A DNA stretch of 64,000 nt from the IMG/VR virus record IMGVR_UViG_3300043775_000860, positions 1 to 64,000 of that record; one strand, given 5' to 3'. A model generated the notes under the pieces. The model was not told the DNA's origin, did not search any database, and saw only the letters and a list, made by a program, of their open reading frames with translations. Below are positions 6,766-13,102 of this stretch, piece by piece. A program made the position numbers and the translations under genes. Source of the stretch: a virus. Each line of letters opens with the position of its first letter. Within the stretch, counting starts at the first letter, position 1.

Positions 6766-6849
6766 TTAAAATTTAATGGTTAAACCTAGTAAAAGAAGGA
6801 AGGCAATGATGGTCAAGAGCAAGGCTGTGTTTGGTTCTGAATGTTTCAT
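6766..6849 (-). CDS. Very small membrane protein (27 residues)
   Basis: A short hydrophilic start (MKHSEPNT) is followed by about 17 hydrophobic residues (ALLLTIIAFLLLLGL), then TIKF. This predicts a single membrane helix with the N-terminus probably outside. The ATG follows AACCATTAAAC, the same leader type as its neighbours. Short length is the main doubt. Confidence 0.5.
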   Translation of the reverse strand: MKHSEPNTALLLTIIAFLLLLGLTIKF

Positions 6850-6904
6850 GTTTAATGGTTTTGATGGTTTCTGAGGGGGGCAGTCACGCTCTGCGTGGCT
6901 GTTT

Positions 6905-6954
6905 CCGTTTCGCCCTTTTGGGCTCATCAGCATGGGCAAACACCCATGGACGGT
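6905..6954 (-). ncRNA. Hammerhead ribozyme-like RNA, type III (HHR3)
   Basis: Minus strand, 5' to 3': CCG then the cleavage triplet GTC, closed stem I CATGGG-TGTTTG-CCCATG, core CTGATGA, stem II GCCC-AAAA-GGGC, core GAAA, and CGG closing stem III with CCG. The conserved core strands and the A:T pair next to the cleavage site are present. Stem III has only three G:C pairs plus that A:T pair, which is short. Predicted cleavage is between 6949 and 6948. It follows the amidoligase gene and the palindrome at 6959-6974. Confidence 0.7.
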
Positions 6955-6958
6955 GGGA

Positions 6959-6974
6959 GTGTCTTTGAAGACAC
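6959..6974. repeat. Dispersed palindrome, copy 3
   Basis: GTGTCTTTGAAGACAC, between the stop codon of the amidoligase and HHR3. G and C runs on the two sides can extend it to a strong hairpin. Confidence 0.75.
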
Positions 6975-6987
6975 CCCCCTTCGCACT

Positions 6988-7884
6988 CTAAAGATACTGT
7001 TGGATGCTTTCGTGGATTGTTCCGGTAAGAATGAACTTTCGGAAATGCCTTGCCAACTCAAGAATCTCATTGGTCTTCTCTTCGTCACCATTGTACATGG
7101 ATTTGATGATGGGGCGAATGGTCTTCAGAAACGCCTCATGTGACCCATTAGGCTTGTTGACTGAGAAATCAACCAACTCATGCATCAGTTCATACCTGCG
7201 AATCATCTGCTTAACGCTTTCGAAGCGGGAAGGCACTCTGAACTCAAGGCAATTGTCTTTGACCAAGGCAACTTGGTACTTGTTATCCCAAAGGTGGGAT
7301 GGGCACTCAGAATAGGTCTGCATCCTGTTGTTGTACTTGCAATAGGTGTTTTTTAACCTGTTGCGAAACAAGGCGTAAACAATGCCACAATTTCCCCTTA
7401 CCATGCCCCTTAGGTCGTTACCATTGAACCCTTCAACAGCAATGGTAATGTGACCACCACAGCGTTTGTCTGAAGGGCTGAAACGGTCTTCAATGATACG
7501 GTCTGCCTTATGCATCATGTCGAAAACCTTGTTGCGCCATGTGGATGCAGGAACAAGGGGCAGAATGTGGGTGACTGCCTCATAGCCACATGAGCCGTCC
7601 TTCTCAAACCCGCAGAACAGCTCATATTCACGAACAGCGCTGCGGTGTAGGCTGTTTTTCTCTACCTCAAAACCAATGGTGAACTTGCTCCTGTAGTCAC
7701 CGAAAGACTCAATGAGATTGCCCCTTTGAGCCTTCTTGAGACCCGCAATGTCACCCTTCTTTGCCTTGCCCGAAATGTTGACGGGGTGGGGCTTGTTGTG
7801 GTATTCTTGAACTTGACCCCTAGACACCATTTGACGGTATCTGTTTAAGCCGTTTCCTTGCAATGTGAACTCTAAATTTTGCAT
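6988..7884 (-). CDS. Amidoligase-like (GCS/glutamine synthetase-fold) enzyme
   Basis: 298 residues from the ATG at 7884. The motif order fits the amidoligase family related to gamma-glutamylcysteine synthetase: GFEVE (71-75), EKDGSCGYEAVT (94-105), CGGHITIAV (142-150), FRNR (173-176) and LEFRVPS (213-219). The acidic and His residues in these motifs match ATP/metal-binding positions of the family. Members join a carboxylate to an amine using ATP. The substrate is unknown. The amidotransferase/cyclotransferase fusion in the same operon suggests gamma-glutamyl or peptide chemistry. The start lies exactly 22 nt after the predicted HHR2 cleavage site, and HHR3 follows the gene. Confidence 0.65.
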   Translation of the reverse strand: MQNLEFTLQGNGLNRYRQMVSRGQVQEYHNKPHPVNISGKAKKGDIAGLKKAQRGNLIESFGDYRSKFTIGFEVEKNSLHRSAVREYELFCGFEKDGSCGYEAVTHILPLVPASTWRNKVFDMMHKADRIIEDRFSPSDKRCGGHITIAVEGFNGNDLRGMVRGNCGIVYALFRNRLKNTYCKYNNRMQTYSECPSHLWDNKYQVALVKDNCLEFRVPSRFESVKQMIRRYELMHELVDFSVNKPNGSHEAFLKTIRPIIKSMYNGDEEKTNEILELARHFRKFILTGTIHESIQQYL

Positions 7885-7900
7885 AAATTGAAATTTTAAT

Positions 7901-7955
7901 GGTTTGGACGGGGTTTGACCCCCGTTTCGGCTATTCAAGCCATCATCAGCAAACC
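7901..7955 (-). ncRNA. Hammerhead ribozyme-like RNA, type I (HHR2)
   Basis: Minus strand, 5' to 3': stem I strand GGTTTG, core CTGATGA, an extra T, stem II GGCT-TGAAT-AGCC, core GAAA, stem III CGGGG/CCCCG closing on the triplet GTC, then stem I strand CAAACC. Predicted cleavage is between 7907 and 7906, 22 nt before the amidoligase ATG. The first base is the last base of the stop codon of the gene 7955-8578. Stem I has six perfect pairs that co-vary with HHR1, and one stem II pair is swapped (C:G for G:C). Confidence 0.85.
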
Positions 7956-8578
7956 TATTGCGCTGAATTCATGGCATCAATCAAAAAGTTGATAGCCGAC
8001 TGAATTTCATCCCTTGAATTGGTAGTTTTGACTTCACCCGCCTCATTAATGCGGATTGAAATGTTTTTGTCGGGATGTTTGAAAGCAAGGGTAAAAATTG
8101 TGGCTGACCTTGTTTCCACTTCAGCGCCTTCACCACCCTCTTCGCCATTTCCACCCTCTTCGCCTTGCTCCACAGCCTTTGCAAACTTCAGCAAGTTTTC
8201 AATAGACCTTACCACCTCTTCACCCCTGCCTTCAGCCTCAAGGCATTTCTGATTGAAATTCTCAATTACCCTAAAGTCTAACTTGCCGACCTTAAGCAAT
8301 TTGTAGCTGAAGGATTTCTGCCACCCGAACACCTTTAGGAAAAACTCCTCATTTGTCCAACTTATGCCCTCCTCATTCATCTTGGCTTTGCCCTCTTCTG
8401 AGGAAAACCAAGCAAATGAATCCTTAACGGCATTGGCCAACAGAATGCTGTTGTCAAATTTTTTCTTCTGTGCATTGGTGTCGGCTCTTCTCAATGCATT
8501 GATGGTTTGGAGATTCAAGAACCTCTTCACTTCGGGATTACTAAGAAACGCCTGTTCGATTGAAAGTAAATTGCTCAT
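7955..8578 (-). CDS. Hypothetical protein, first gene of the left operon
   Basis: 207 residues. The N-terminal two thirds are helical, with WQKSFSYKLLKVGKL near residue 87 that could be part of a DNA-binding region. A Glu/Gly linker (about 137-155, EQGEEGGNGEEGGEG) leads to a small C-terminal beta-rich domain with FKHPDKNISIRI. No known family is recognised. As the first gene of the operon it may be an early regulator, but nothing proves this. Confidence 0.65.
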   Translation of the reverse strand: MSNLLSIEQAFLSNPEVKRFLNLQTINALRRADTNAQKKKFDNSILLANAVKDSFAWFSSEEGKAKMNEEGISWTNEEFFLKVFGWQKSFSYKLLKVGKLDFRVIENFNQKCLEAEGRGEEVVRSIENLLKFAKAVEQGEEGGNGEEGGEGAEVETRSATIFTLAFKHPDKNISIRINEAGEVKTTNSRDEIQSAINFLIDAMNSAQ

Positions 8579-9097
8579 TGTTTTTGTGTTTAATGATTAA
8601 ATATTTCACAATACTAGTTCAATACTTTTACATTTCCAAAAATATTTGAAACTTTTTTCCGAAATACTTTTCATTTCAGCGCAAACCATTGTCAACAAAG
8701 GGATTGAGCTAGTTGATTGAATAGACGAAAATTTGACGGGGAATGAATAGAGCGGGGGGTTAACCCCCTCTTCGGGGTGTCTTCGAAGACACTTTTGTTT
8801 TAAGTTTTACTTGAGGTAAGCCTTGCAAGGCGTTGATATTGAATAAATTAACAGGGCTGTGAATATTGCGCAGGATGCGGGGCAGGGGGCGGGGCAATTT
8901 CGAACAGCGCAGGTGTGGCGCTCCTATCATGTGGCAAAAAGCTAAAAAATCGACCGAAGCAGGGCAAGGTCAGACCCCCACCCCCTCAAAAAAAAGTCGT
9001 TTCCGGGCGGGGCCCACGCTCGCAGAACCGCTATATAACCCCCGTACTACGCATATCTGAATTACGCAATTGCTTATCTTTACTGAAACTTTATTTT
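8579..9097. other. Divergent intergenic region with GC-rich patch
   Basis: About 520 bases with no gene I can support, separating the minus operon from the plus-strand cassette. It holds CAAAAATA (a minus-strand TATTTTTG, 8637-8644), the perfect palindrome GGGGGTTAACCCCC (8755-8768), a dispersed palindrome (8777-8792), then an unusually GC-rich stretch (about 8868-9010) with several runs of four or five G and later runs of C that could pair with them. AGCGC and GCGCT form a further hairpin near 8911. An origin, packaging or control region is possible. Confidence 0.5.
8777..8792. repeat. Dispersed palindrome, copy 4
   Basis: GTGTCTTCGAAGACAC, perfect, in the divergent region, preceded by GGG and followed by TTTTGTTTT on the plus strand. 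Confidence 0.8.
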
Positions 9098-9295
9098 ATG
9101 TACAACGATTTAACTGTTAAGAATGGCAGGCTTATAAACAATAGGCCGAATGGAGTTACCGGCATTCAGCAGGCGGCTCAGATTAAGAAGGACCTCAAGC
9201 GTGAGAAGAAGATTGAGATGATGACTGAGGCTATTTACAGGGCGGAGATGCGTTCTGAGATGGTTGAGTCCATGATGGGTAAAAAAGAGGATTAG
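9098..9295 (+). CDS. Small hypothetical protein ahead of the chaperonin cassette
   Basis: 65 residues from the ATG at 9098. The protein is basic and helical (IKKDLKREKKIEMM) and Met-rich at the C-terminus. A longer in-frame extension runs back into the GC-rich region and is less likely. TATCTTTA 20 nt upstream is a near match to a -7 element. It is followed by a terminator. Confidence 0.5.
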   Translation: MYNDLTVKNGRLINNRPNGVTGIQQAAQIKKDLKREKKIEMMTEAIYRAEMRSEMVESMMGKKED

Positions 9296-9324
9296 ACGAG
9301 ATTTATGAAATCTTGTTTAAATTA

Positions 9325-9365
9325 GGGAGGGGTCACTTTGGTGGTTTCTCCCTTCTTCTTTTTAT
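9325..9365 (+). terminator. Probable Rho-independent terminator
   Basis: GGGAG pairs with CTCCC, with an inner CAC/GTG stem and G:T pairs between, followed by TTCTTCTTTTT. It closes the small gene 9098-9295 and isolates the chaperonin promoter. Confidence 0.65.
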
Positions 9366-9369
9366 ATTA

Positions 9370-9535
9370 CCCGATTATCTGTCATTGAATGATAGATTTT
9401 ATGACACTTAACTAATTGATTATTAAACTACTGTCAATTATGTCGATTTTTTTTCCGATTTCTAGTGGGAAATAAATAATAAAAGGAGGTAAATATATAT
9501 ATATATATAGGGAAGGATGAGATTGACATGGTGGT
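9370..9535. other. AT-rich non-coding locus with TGTC repeats and a TA run (copy B)
   Basis: Shares with positions 1-165 the elements GATAGATT, TGTCAATTAT, GTCGATTTT, T-runs, AAT repeats and a TA run followed by AGGGAAGGA. It contains four or five TGTC motifs on either strand. There is no gene. It lies between a terminator and the GroEL promoter. Confidence 0.45.
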
Positions 9536-9547
9536 TTTGGAATAAGC

Positions 9548-9579
9548 TTTTGTAATATCATTAAATCATTTTACTTTTG
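9548..9579 (+). promoter_or_regulatory. Promoter of the chaperonin cassette
   Basis: TTTTG (9548-9552) and TACTTTTG (9572-9579) are separated by 19 nt, a good Bacteroidota -33/-7 match. It lies 39 nt before the GroEL start codon. Confidence 0.65.
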
Positions 9580-9581
9580 TT

Positions 9582-9602
9582 ATGCCATGCTACGCATGGT
9601 AT
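9582..9602 (+). promoter_or_regulatory. 5'-terminal hairpin in the GroEL leader
   Basis: ATGCCATGC pairs with GCATGGTAT around the loop TAC (9 bp, one G:T). It would be at or within a few bases of the transcript 5' end predicted from the promoter, and may protect the mRNA. Confidence 0.5.
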
Positions 9603-9617
9603 ATTAAATCAAATCAA

Positions 9618-11216
9618 ATGGAATATTCACCTAAGGAATTGGTCTTCTCGGAAGAGGGCCGTATTAAGTTGGTTTCAGGTATTAAGAAAATTGCCGGTGC
9701 TGTTAAGAGCACGTTGGGTCCTAATGGCAATACTGTTTTGATAGAGAGTCCACATCATGTTCATGGTATTACTGTCACGAAGGATGGGGTAACTGTTGCG
9801 AAGGCGGTTGACTTGTTGGACCCTGTTGAGAACTTGGCGGTCAAGATGATGAAGGAGGCTGCTGATAAGACAGCTACCCTTGCAGGCGATGGTACGACAA
9901 CGGCAATCGTGCTCACGGAAGCGCTAGTGCTTGGAGGACTAAGTATGATGAAGCCCCACCACAATCGGACTGAGGTGTTGAGACAGATGTTGGAGATAAG
10001 CAATAAGACGGTGGATAAGCTTCGCAGGAGGAGCAAGAAGGTATCGAGCAGTATGTTGGTGGACATTGCGTCTATTTCGGCTAACAATGACAAGGAGATA
10101 GGTAGGATTATAGCTGAGGTTTACAAGGATGTTGGTCGTAATGGTATTGTAACGGTAGAACGGTCACAAACAACCGATACGTATGCTGAGACCACTATGG
10201 GCTTGAAGATTGACAGGGGGTATTTGAGTCCGTTGTTTATCAACGACCAAAAGAAGGACGAGTGTGTGTTTGAGGATGTGATGGTATTGGTAGCTGACAT
10301 TGAGATAGGAAATATTTTGCAGATTGAGAACGTATTGAAACCAATTATACAGGAAGGGAAGAAGCTTTTGATTGTGGCTCCGTGTCACAACAATGTGGTC
10401 AATACGTTTGCTGCCAATGTGATGAAGAACAACTTGAAGATTTGTGCGGTTCAGCCGCCTAGCTTTGGGTATAAGCAGCATGAGTTGATGCAGGACTTGG
10501 CGGTATCAGTAGGTGCTACCTACTTCAGTGAGAAGACCGGTGATGACTTGAGTCATATCAGCTATTCTGATTTGGGTCATGCTGCCAAGGTGATTGTTGG
10601 AAGGGATAGGACTGTTTTGATTAAGAGTGATTCGAAGATAGACCCTCAGAAGGTTGAGGAGAGGGTGTCTCAGTTGTGGGATGCGCACAAGTCTGCGACC
10701 AAGAAGGCTGACAAGGATTTCTTAGTGGAGCGAATAGCGTCTCTTACGGGGGGCATAGGGGTCATTTATGTTGGCGGCAATACCGACCTAGAGCAGAAGG
10801 AGTTATACGACCGTGTTGACGATGCTGTGTGCGCTGTGAGGTCAGCTTTAGAGGAGGGAATCCTTCCCGGTGGGGGGAAAGCCCTCTACGAAGTAGAGGT
10901 ATATACCCTACTAGGCGAGATTGCCTCCGAGGAGCAGGACATAGCAGCTGCGATTTTGGATAGTGCATTGAAAGCACCGCTTGAGCAGATACTAACTAAT
11001 GCCGGTTTGAAGGCTGAGGACTACTACACATCAGACATTGGTGAGGGTGTGGGGTTGAACGTGAAGACGGGTAAGATTGGTGACTTGATTAAGATGGGTG
11101 TTATTGACCCGTTGAAAGTCACCCGTTCTGCTTTGCAGAATGCGGTGTCTGTTGCAACAACTATCCTTTCAACCAATGCTATCATCACGATGGCGCGCTC
11201 ATATGAGACCAAGTGA
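9618..11216 (+). CDS. groL: Phage GroEL-type chaperonin
   Basis: 532 residues from the ATG at 9618, which follows the leader AAATCAAATCAA; an earlier in-frame ATG lies in the leader hairpin and adds a non-conserved extension. Type I chaperonin motifs are present: TLGPNG (32-37), TKDGVTVAK (54-62), GDGTTT (90-95) and a C-terminal PGGGKALYE block. The equatorial domains are well conserved, the apical domain less so, and the C-terminus ends SYETK without the GGM repeats of bacterial GroEL. It should form an ATP-driven folding chamber with the GroES encoded downstream, perhaps for capsid or fibre proteins. Confidence 0.92.
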   Translation: MEYSPKELVFSEEGRIKLVSGIKKIAGAVKSTLGPNGNTVLIESPHHVHGITVTKDGVTVAKAVDLLDPVENLAVKMMKEAADKTATLAGDGTTTAIVLTEALVLGGLSMMKPHHNRTEVLRQMLEISNKTVDKLRRRSKKVSSSMLVDIASISANNDKEIGRIIAEVYKDVGRNGIVTVERSQTTDTYAETTMGLKIDRGYLSPLFINDQKKDECVFEDVMVLVADIEIGNILQIENVLKPIIQEGKKLLIVAPCHNNVVNTFAANVMKNNLKICAVQPPSFGYKQHELMQDLAVSVGATYFSEKTGDDLSHISYSDLGHAAKVIVGRDRTVLIKSDSKIDPQKVEERVSQLWDAHKSATKKADKDFLVERIASLTGGIGVIYVGGNTDLEQKELYDRVDDAVCAVRSALEEGILPGGGKALYEVEVYTLLGEIASEEQDIAAAILDSALKAPLEQILTNAGLKAEDYYTSDIGEGVGLNVKTGKIGDLIKMGVIDPLKVTRSALQNAVSVATTILSTNAIITMARSYETK

Positions 11217-11401
11217 AGGTTGGGGTACGATACGAAGCTGACACGATAGTTTGTTTGGAGTGCGACCATAAGTGGTTGGGTTACATACACGTAGACGTGA
11301 TTGATTGGGGTAATGGTTTAGTTGAGGAGAGCAGGTCCGACCGGTTTGAGTGTCCAAATTGCGGAATGTATGAAGGCGTTATTTATGAAGATAAAGGATA
11401 A
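11213..11401 (+). CDS. Zinc-ribbon protein within the chaperonin cassette
   Basis: 62 residues. It starts with GTG that overlaps the GroEL stop codon (GTGA), so translation is coupled. CLEC and CPNC, about 30 residues apart, should form a single zinc ribbon. The function is unknown; its position between groL and groS suggests co-expression rather than a proven role in folding. Confidence 0.65.
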   Translation: MKVGVRYEADTIVCLECDHKWLGYIHVDVIDWGNGLVEESRSDRFECPNCGMYEGVIYEDKG

Positions 11402-11573
11402 CATAGTCGAGATAGTAAAGCAGCGTTTCACTCAGAGGAGTGAGGAGGGCATCCGTAAGTATGGTACTACGCTAGAGAGGCGTGACCTTGATTGGTTGGA
11501 TTGGATTACGCATTTGCAGGAGGAGTTGATGGATGCGGTGCTTTACATCGAGCGTTTAAAAGAAGAAAAATGA
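11385..11573 (+). CDS. MazG-like all-alpha NTP pyrophosphohydrolase fragment
   Basis: 62 residues from the ATG at 11385, overlapping the zinc-ribbon gene. SEEGIRKYGTTL and HLQEELMDA are typical of small phage MazG-like proteins. Glu46, Glu47 and Asp50 give the metal-binding EExxD motif. Such enzymes hydrolyse nucleoside triphosphates to monophosphates or nucleotide alarmones. It is shorter than full MazG domains, so it may act as an oligomer. The stop overlaps the groS start (ATGA). Confidence 0.6.
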   Translation: MKIKDNIVEIVKQRFTQRSEEGIRKYGTTLERRDLDWLDWITHLQEELMDAVLYIERLKEEK

Positions 11574-11827
11574 AAGCAATAGGCAAAAACATTGTTATTC
11601 GTCATGTTGACGAGGAAGTTAAGACGGCATCGGGGTTAATCCTGTCCGGAGATGACACCAATCAGCTGAGGTATAAGCGTGGGGTGGTGGTAACTCCCGG
11701 CACAGAGGTCAAGGCAATCTCTGAGGGTGATGAGATTTACTATGACAAGGCTCAGAGTTATACCATGATTATCCACGATGAGCAGTACAGTATTATTCAG
11801 GAACGTGATGTAGTTCTTGTTCTGTAG
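11570..11827 (+). CDS. groS: GroES-type co-chaperonin
   Basis: 85 residues, slightly shorter than bacterial GroES. VKTASGLIL corresponds to the mobile loop that docks on GroEL, and KRGVVVTPG to the conserved core strand. It starts with ATG overlapping the previous stop codon. Its 3' end overlaps the opposing regulator gene by 35 bases. It most likely caps the GroEL encoded in the same cassette. Confidence 0.8.
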   Translation: MKAIGKNIVIRHVDEEVKTASGLILSGDDTNQLRYKRGVVVTPGTEVKAISEGDEIYYDKAQSYTMIIHDEQYSIIQERDVVLVL

Positions 11828-12245
11828 ACTTGTTCTTTTTGGTGTGGGCGTTCATGGTTTTAATCATATTCCGGTAAACCTTGTCGGTATATGACACATT
11901 TTTCCTGAACATGGGGTTATTTTCCCCGTTCATTGGGATTTCTTCCCCATTTAGTTTCTTGTAGATTGAGGTAATCATCCTTTTGGCCTTGAAGGACAGG
12001 CAGTATATTGCCTTTATGTTCCTTCTTGAGCCCCTTAGGTTCTCAATCCACCCTTCTTTTAGCAGTCTGTTGAACCGAACCTTGTCCCAAGCTACCAATT
12101 GGGCGAACTCTTGGAACTTGTCTTTACCGAAATAGCTTTCTGAGTAGAGGAACAGGAGCATGTCTAGGTCTGCCTGTCCAATTTCGTACCTAATCTTTAC
12201 GTATTGTCGTATAACTCTCCAATACTTTAAATAATCTGATTTCAT
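11793..12245 (-). CDS. Winged-helix-like DNA-binding protein
   Basis: 150 residues. Residues 22-100 look like a winged helix: a helix ADLDMLLFLYSESYF, a recognition-type helix around LVAWDKVRFNRLLKEG, then a strand-turn-strand with basic residues (NLRGSRRNIKAIY). The C-terminus is basic and probably disordered. It stands alone on minus between two plus-strand blocks, with a symmetrical promoter palindrome right upstream. This suggests an autoregulated switch for the late genes; the target is inference. Confidence 0.55.
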   Translation of the reverse strand: MKSDYLKYWRVIRQYVKIRYEIGQADLDMLLFLYSESYFGKDKFQEFAQLVAWDKVRFNRLLKEGWIENLRGSRRNIKAIYCLSFKAKRMITSIYKKLNGEEIPMNGENNPMFRKNVSYTDKVYRNMIKTMNAHTKKNKSTEQELHHVPE

Positions 12246-12249
12246 TTAA

Positions 12250-12272
12250 TTATATTTGTAATACAAATATAA
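12250..12272. promoter_or_regulatory. Symmetrical divergent promoter/operator
   Basis: TTATATTTGT and ACAAATATAA form a perfect 10-bp inverted repeat around AAT. Each arm contains TATATTTG, a -7 element, so the site could drive both the regulator (minus) and the small basic genes (plus). No clear -33 box is seen for either direction. Confidence 0.5.
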
Positions 12273-12279
12273 AAATAAT

Positions 12280-12339
12280 ATGGACAAGCCTTGTACTCAA
12301 GTGGTAAAAGGGGCAACAATGCCTAAACCAAAAAAATAA
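12280..12339 (+). CDS. Possible 19-residue peptide
   Basis: It reads MDKPCTQVVKGATMPKPKK. It lies 7 nt after the palindromic promoter. Its basic tail matches the following genes, but the length makes it uncertain; it could be a leader peptide. Confidence 0.3.
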   Translation: MDKPCTQVVKGATMPKPKK

Positions 12340-12366
12340 TTTTTTAAACCCCCAAAATCAAAAGCG

Positions 12367-12501
12367 ATGAAAAAAGACAAACCAAGTTTGCCCGCTTCTT
12401 CAATGCTGAAGTCACCTGCTGCTGTAGGTCCTGCAGTAAAGAAAGCCGCTGCAAAGAAAGTCGTTAAAGCTATTATGAAGAAAGCTGCAAAGAAAAAGTA
12501 A
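12367..12501 (+). CDS. Lys/Ala-rich basic peptide (44 residues)
   Basis: After a Pro/Ser-rich N-terminus the C-terminal half is Lys and Ala (VKKAAAKKVVKAIMKKAAK), like histone H1 tails. It is likely to bind nucleic acid or sit in the virion. The stop codon overlaps the next start (TAATG), which supports translation. Confidence 0.55.
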   Translation: MKKDKPSLPASSMLKSPAAVGPAVKKAAAKKVVKAIMKKAAKKK

Positions 12502-12791
12502 TGGCTGAGAAATCAAAGATGAAATGTAACCGTGTCGTGGCTTCTGACAGACCAGGCAAGAAGAGGATGGTGAAAGCTTGCTCTAACGGGCAGGAGAAGC
12601 TTATCCACTTTGGCGCTGAGGGTTATGGTCATAACTATTCAGCTGCGGCACGGTCTTCATTCAAGGCAAGGCACAAATGTAGTAGTGCTAGCGACAAGTT
12701 AAGCGCACGCTATTGGGCATGTAAGAACCTTTGGGCGGGCCCCGGTGGCTCAACACAGAGTAGTCCTAAGTCACGTAAAGGGAAATATTAA
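12501..12791 (+). CDS. Small basic phage protein of the KARH/YWA type
   Basis: 96 residues, strongly basic, with the layout KCNRVV, then VKACSNGQEKLIHFG, then SFKARHKC and SARYWACKNLW. This arrangement recurs in small basic proteins of many tailed phages and large DNA viruses (DUF6321-like, assigned from memory). The role is unproven; DNA condensation or a virion component is plausible. Overlapping stop/start codons link it to both neighbours. Confidence 0.6.
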   Translation: MAEKSKMKCNRVVASDRPGKKRMVKACSNGQEKLIHFGAEGYGHNYSAAARSSFKARHKCSSASDKLSARYWACKNLWAGPGGSTQSSPKSRKGKY

Positions 12792-12904
12792 TGAAAGCAA
12801 TAAAGGCAAAAGCCAAGAAGTACGAATCCAAGAAATCCTTGGATGGTGCTATGAAATTCCTCAAGGGCAATGTATCATTGCCTAAGAAAAAGAAAAATAA
12901 ATAG
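12791..12904 (+). CDS. Small basic peptide (37 residues)
   Basis: Lys-rich at both ends (MKAIKAKAKK and PKKKKNK) with a short hydrophobic middle (AMKFLKGNVSL). The ATG overlaps the previous stop codon, which argues for translation. The function is unknown. Confidence 0.5.
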   Translation: MKAIKAKAKKYESKKSLDGAMKFLKGNVSLPKKKKNK

Positions 12905-12906
12905 TT

Positions 12907-13101
12907 ATGAATAGAGATTACCCATTGGCTCCATCGCCAAATATGCAAGACAGACTTGATAGGCTTCAAAAAAGAGAAGATAAGCTTGTTTATAAAGGAA
13001 ACAAGGCTGTTGACGAAGGTCGTGATAAAAAGGCTGACAGGATTCTTGGTAGAGCAGCAAAGGTTGAGGACAGGAAAATAAGAATGTCTGAAAAGAAGTA
13101 A
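12907..13101 (+). CDS. Small basic coiled-coil-like protein
   Basis: 64 residues with a Pro-rich start, then a highly charged helix (RLDRLQKREDKL). No family is recognised. It belongs to the run of small basic genes in the same transcript. Confidence 0.6.
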   Translation: MNRDYPLAPSPNMQDRLDRLQKREDKLVYKGNKAVDEGRDKKADRILGRAAKVEDRKIRMSEKK

Positions 13102-13102
13102 T

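Noticed and set aside
8866-9060. Open frame of 64 residues in the GC-rich patch
   Set aside because: Arg/Gly/Pro-rich product that follows from the base composition, no leader of the usual type and no coupling to another gene; the region is better read as non-coding.
9582-9617. Upstream ATG for GroEL
   Set aside because: It lies inside the leader hairpin and adds residues not found in chaperonins; the ATG at 9618 has the normal leader.
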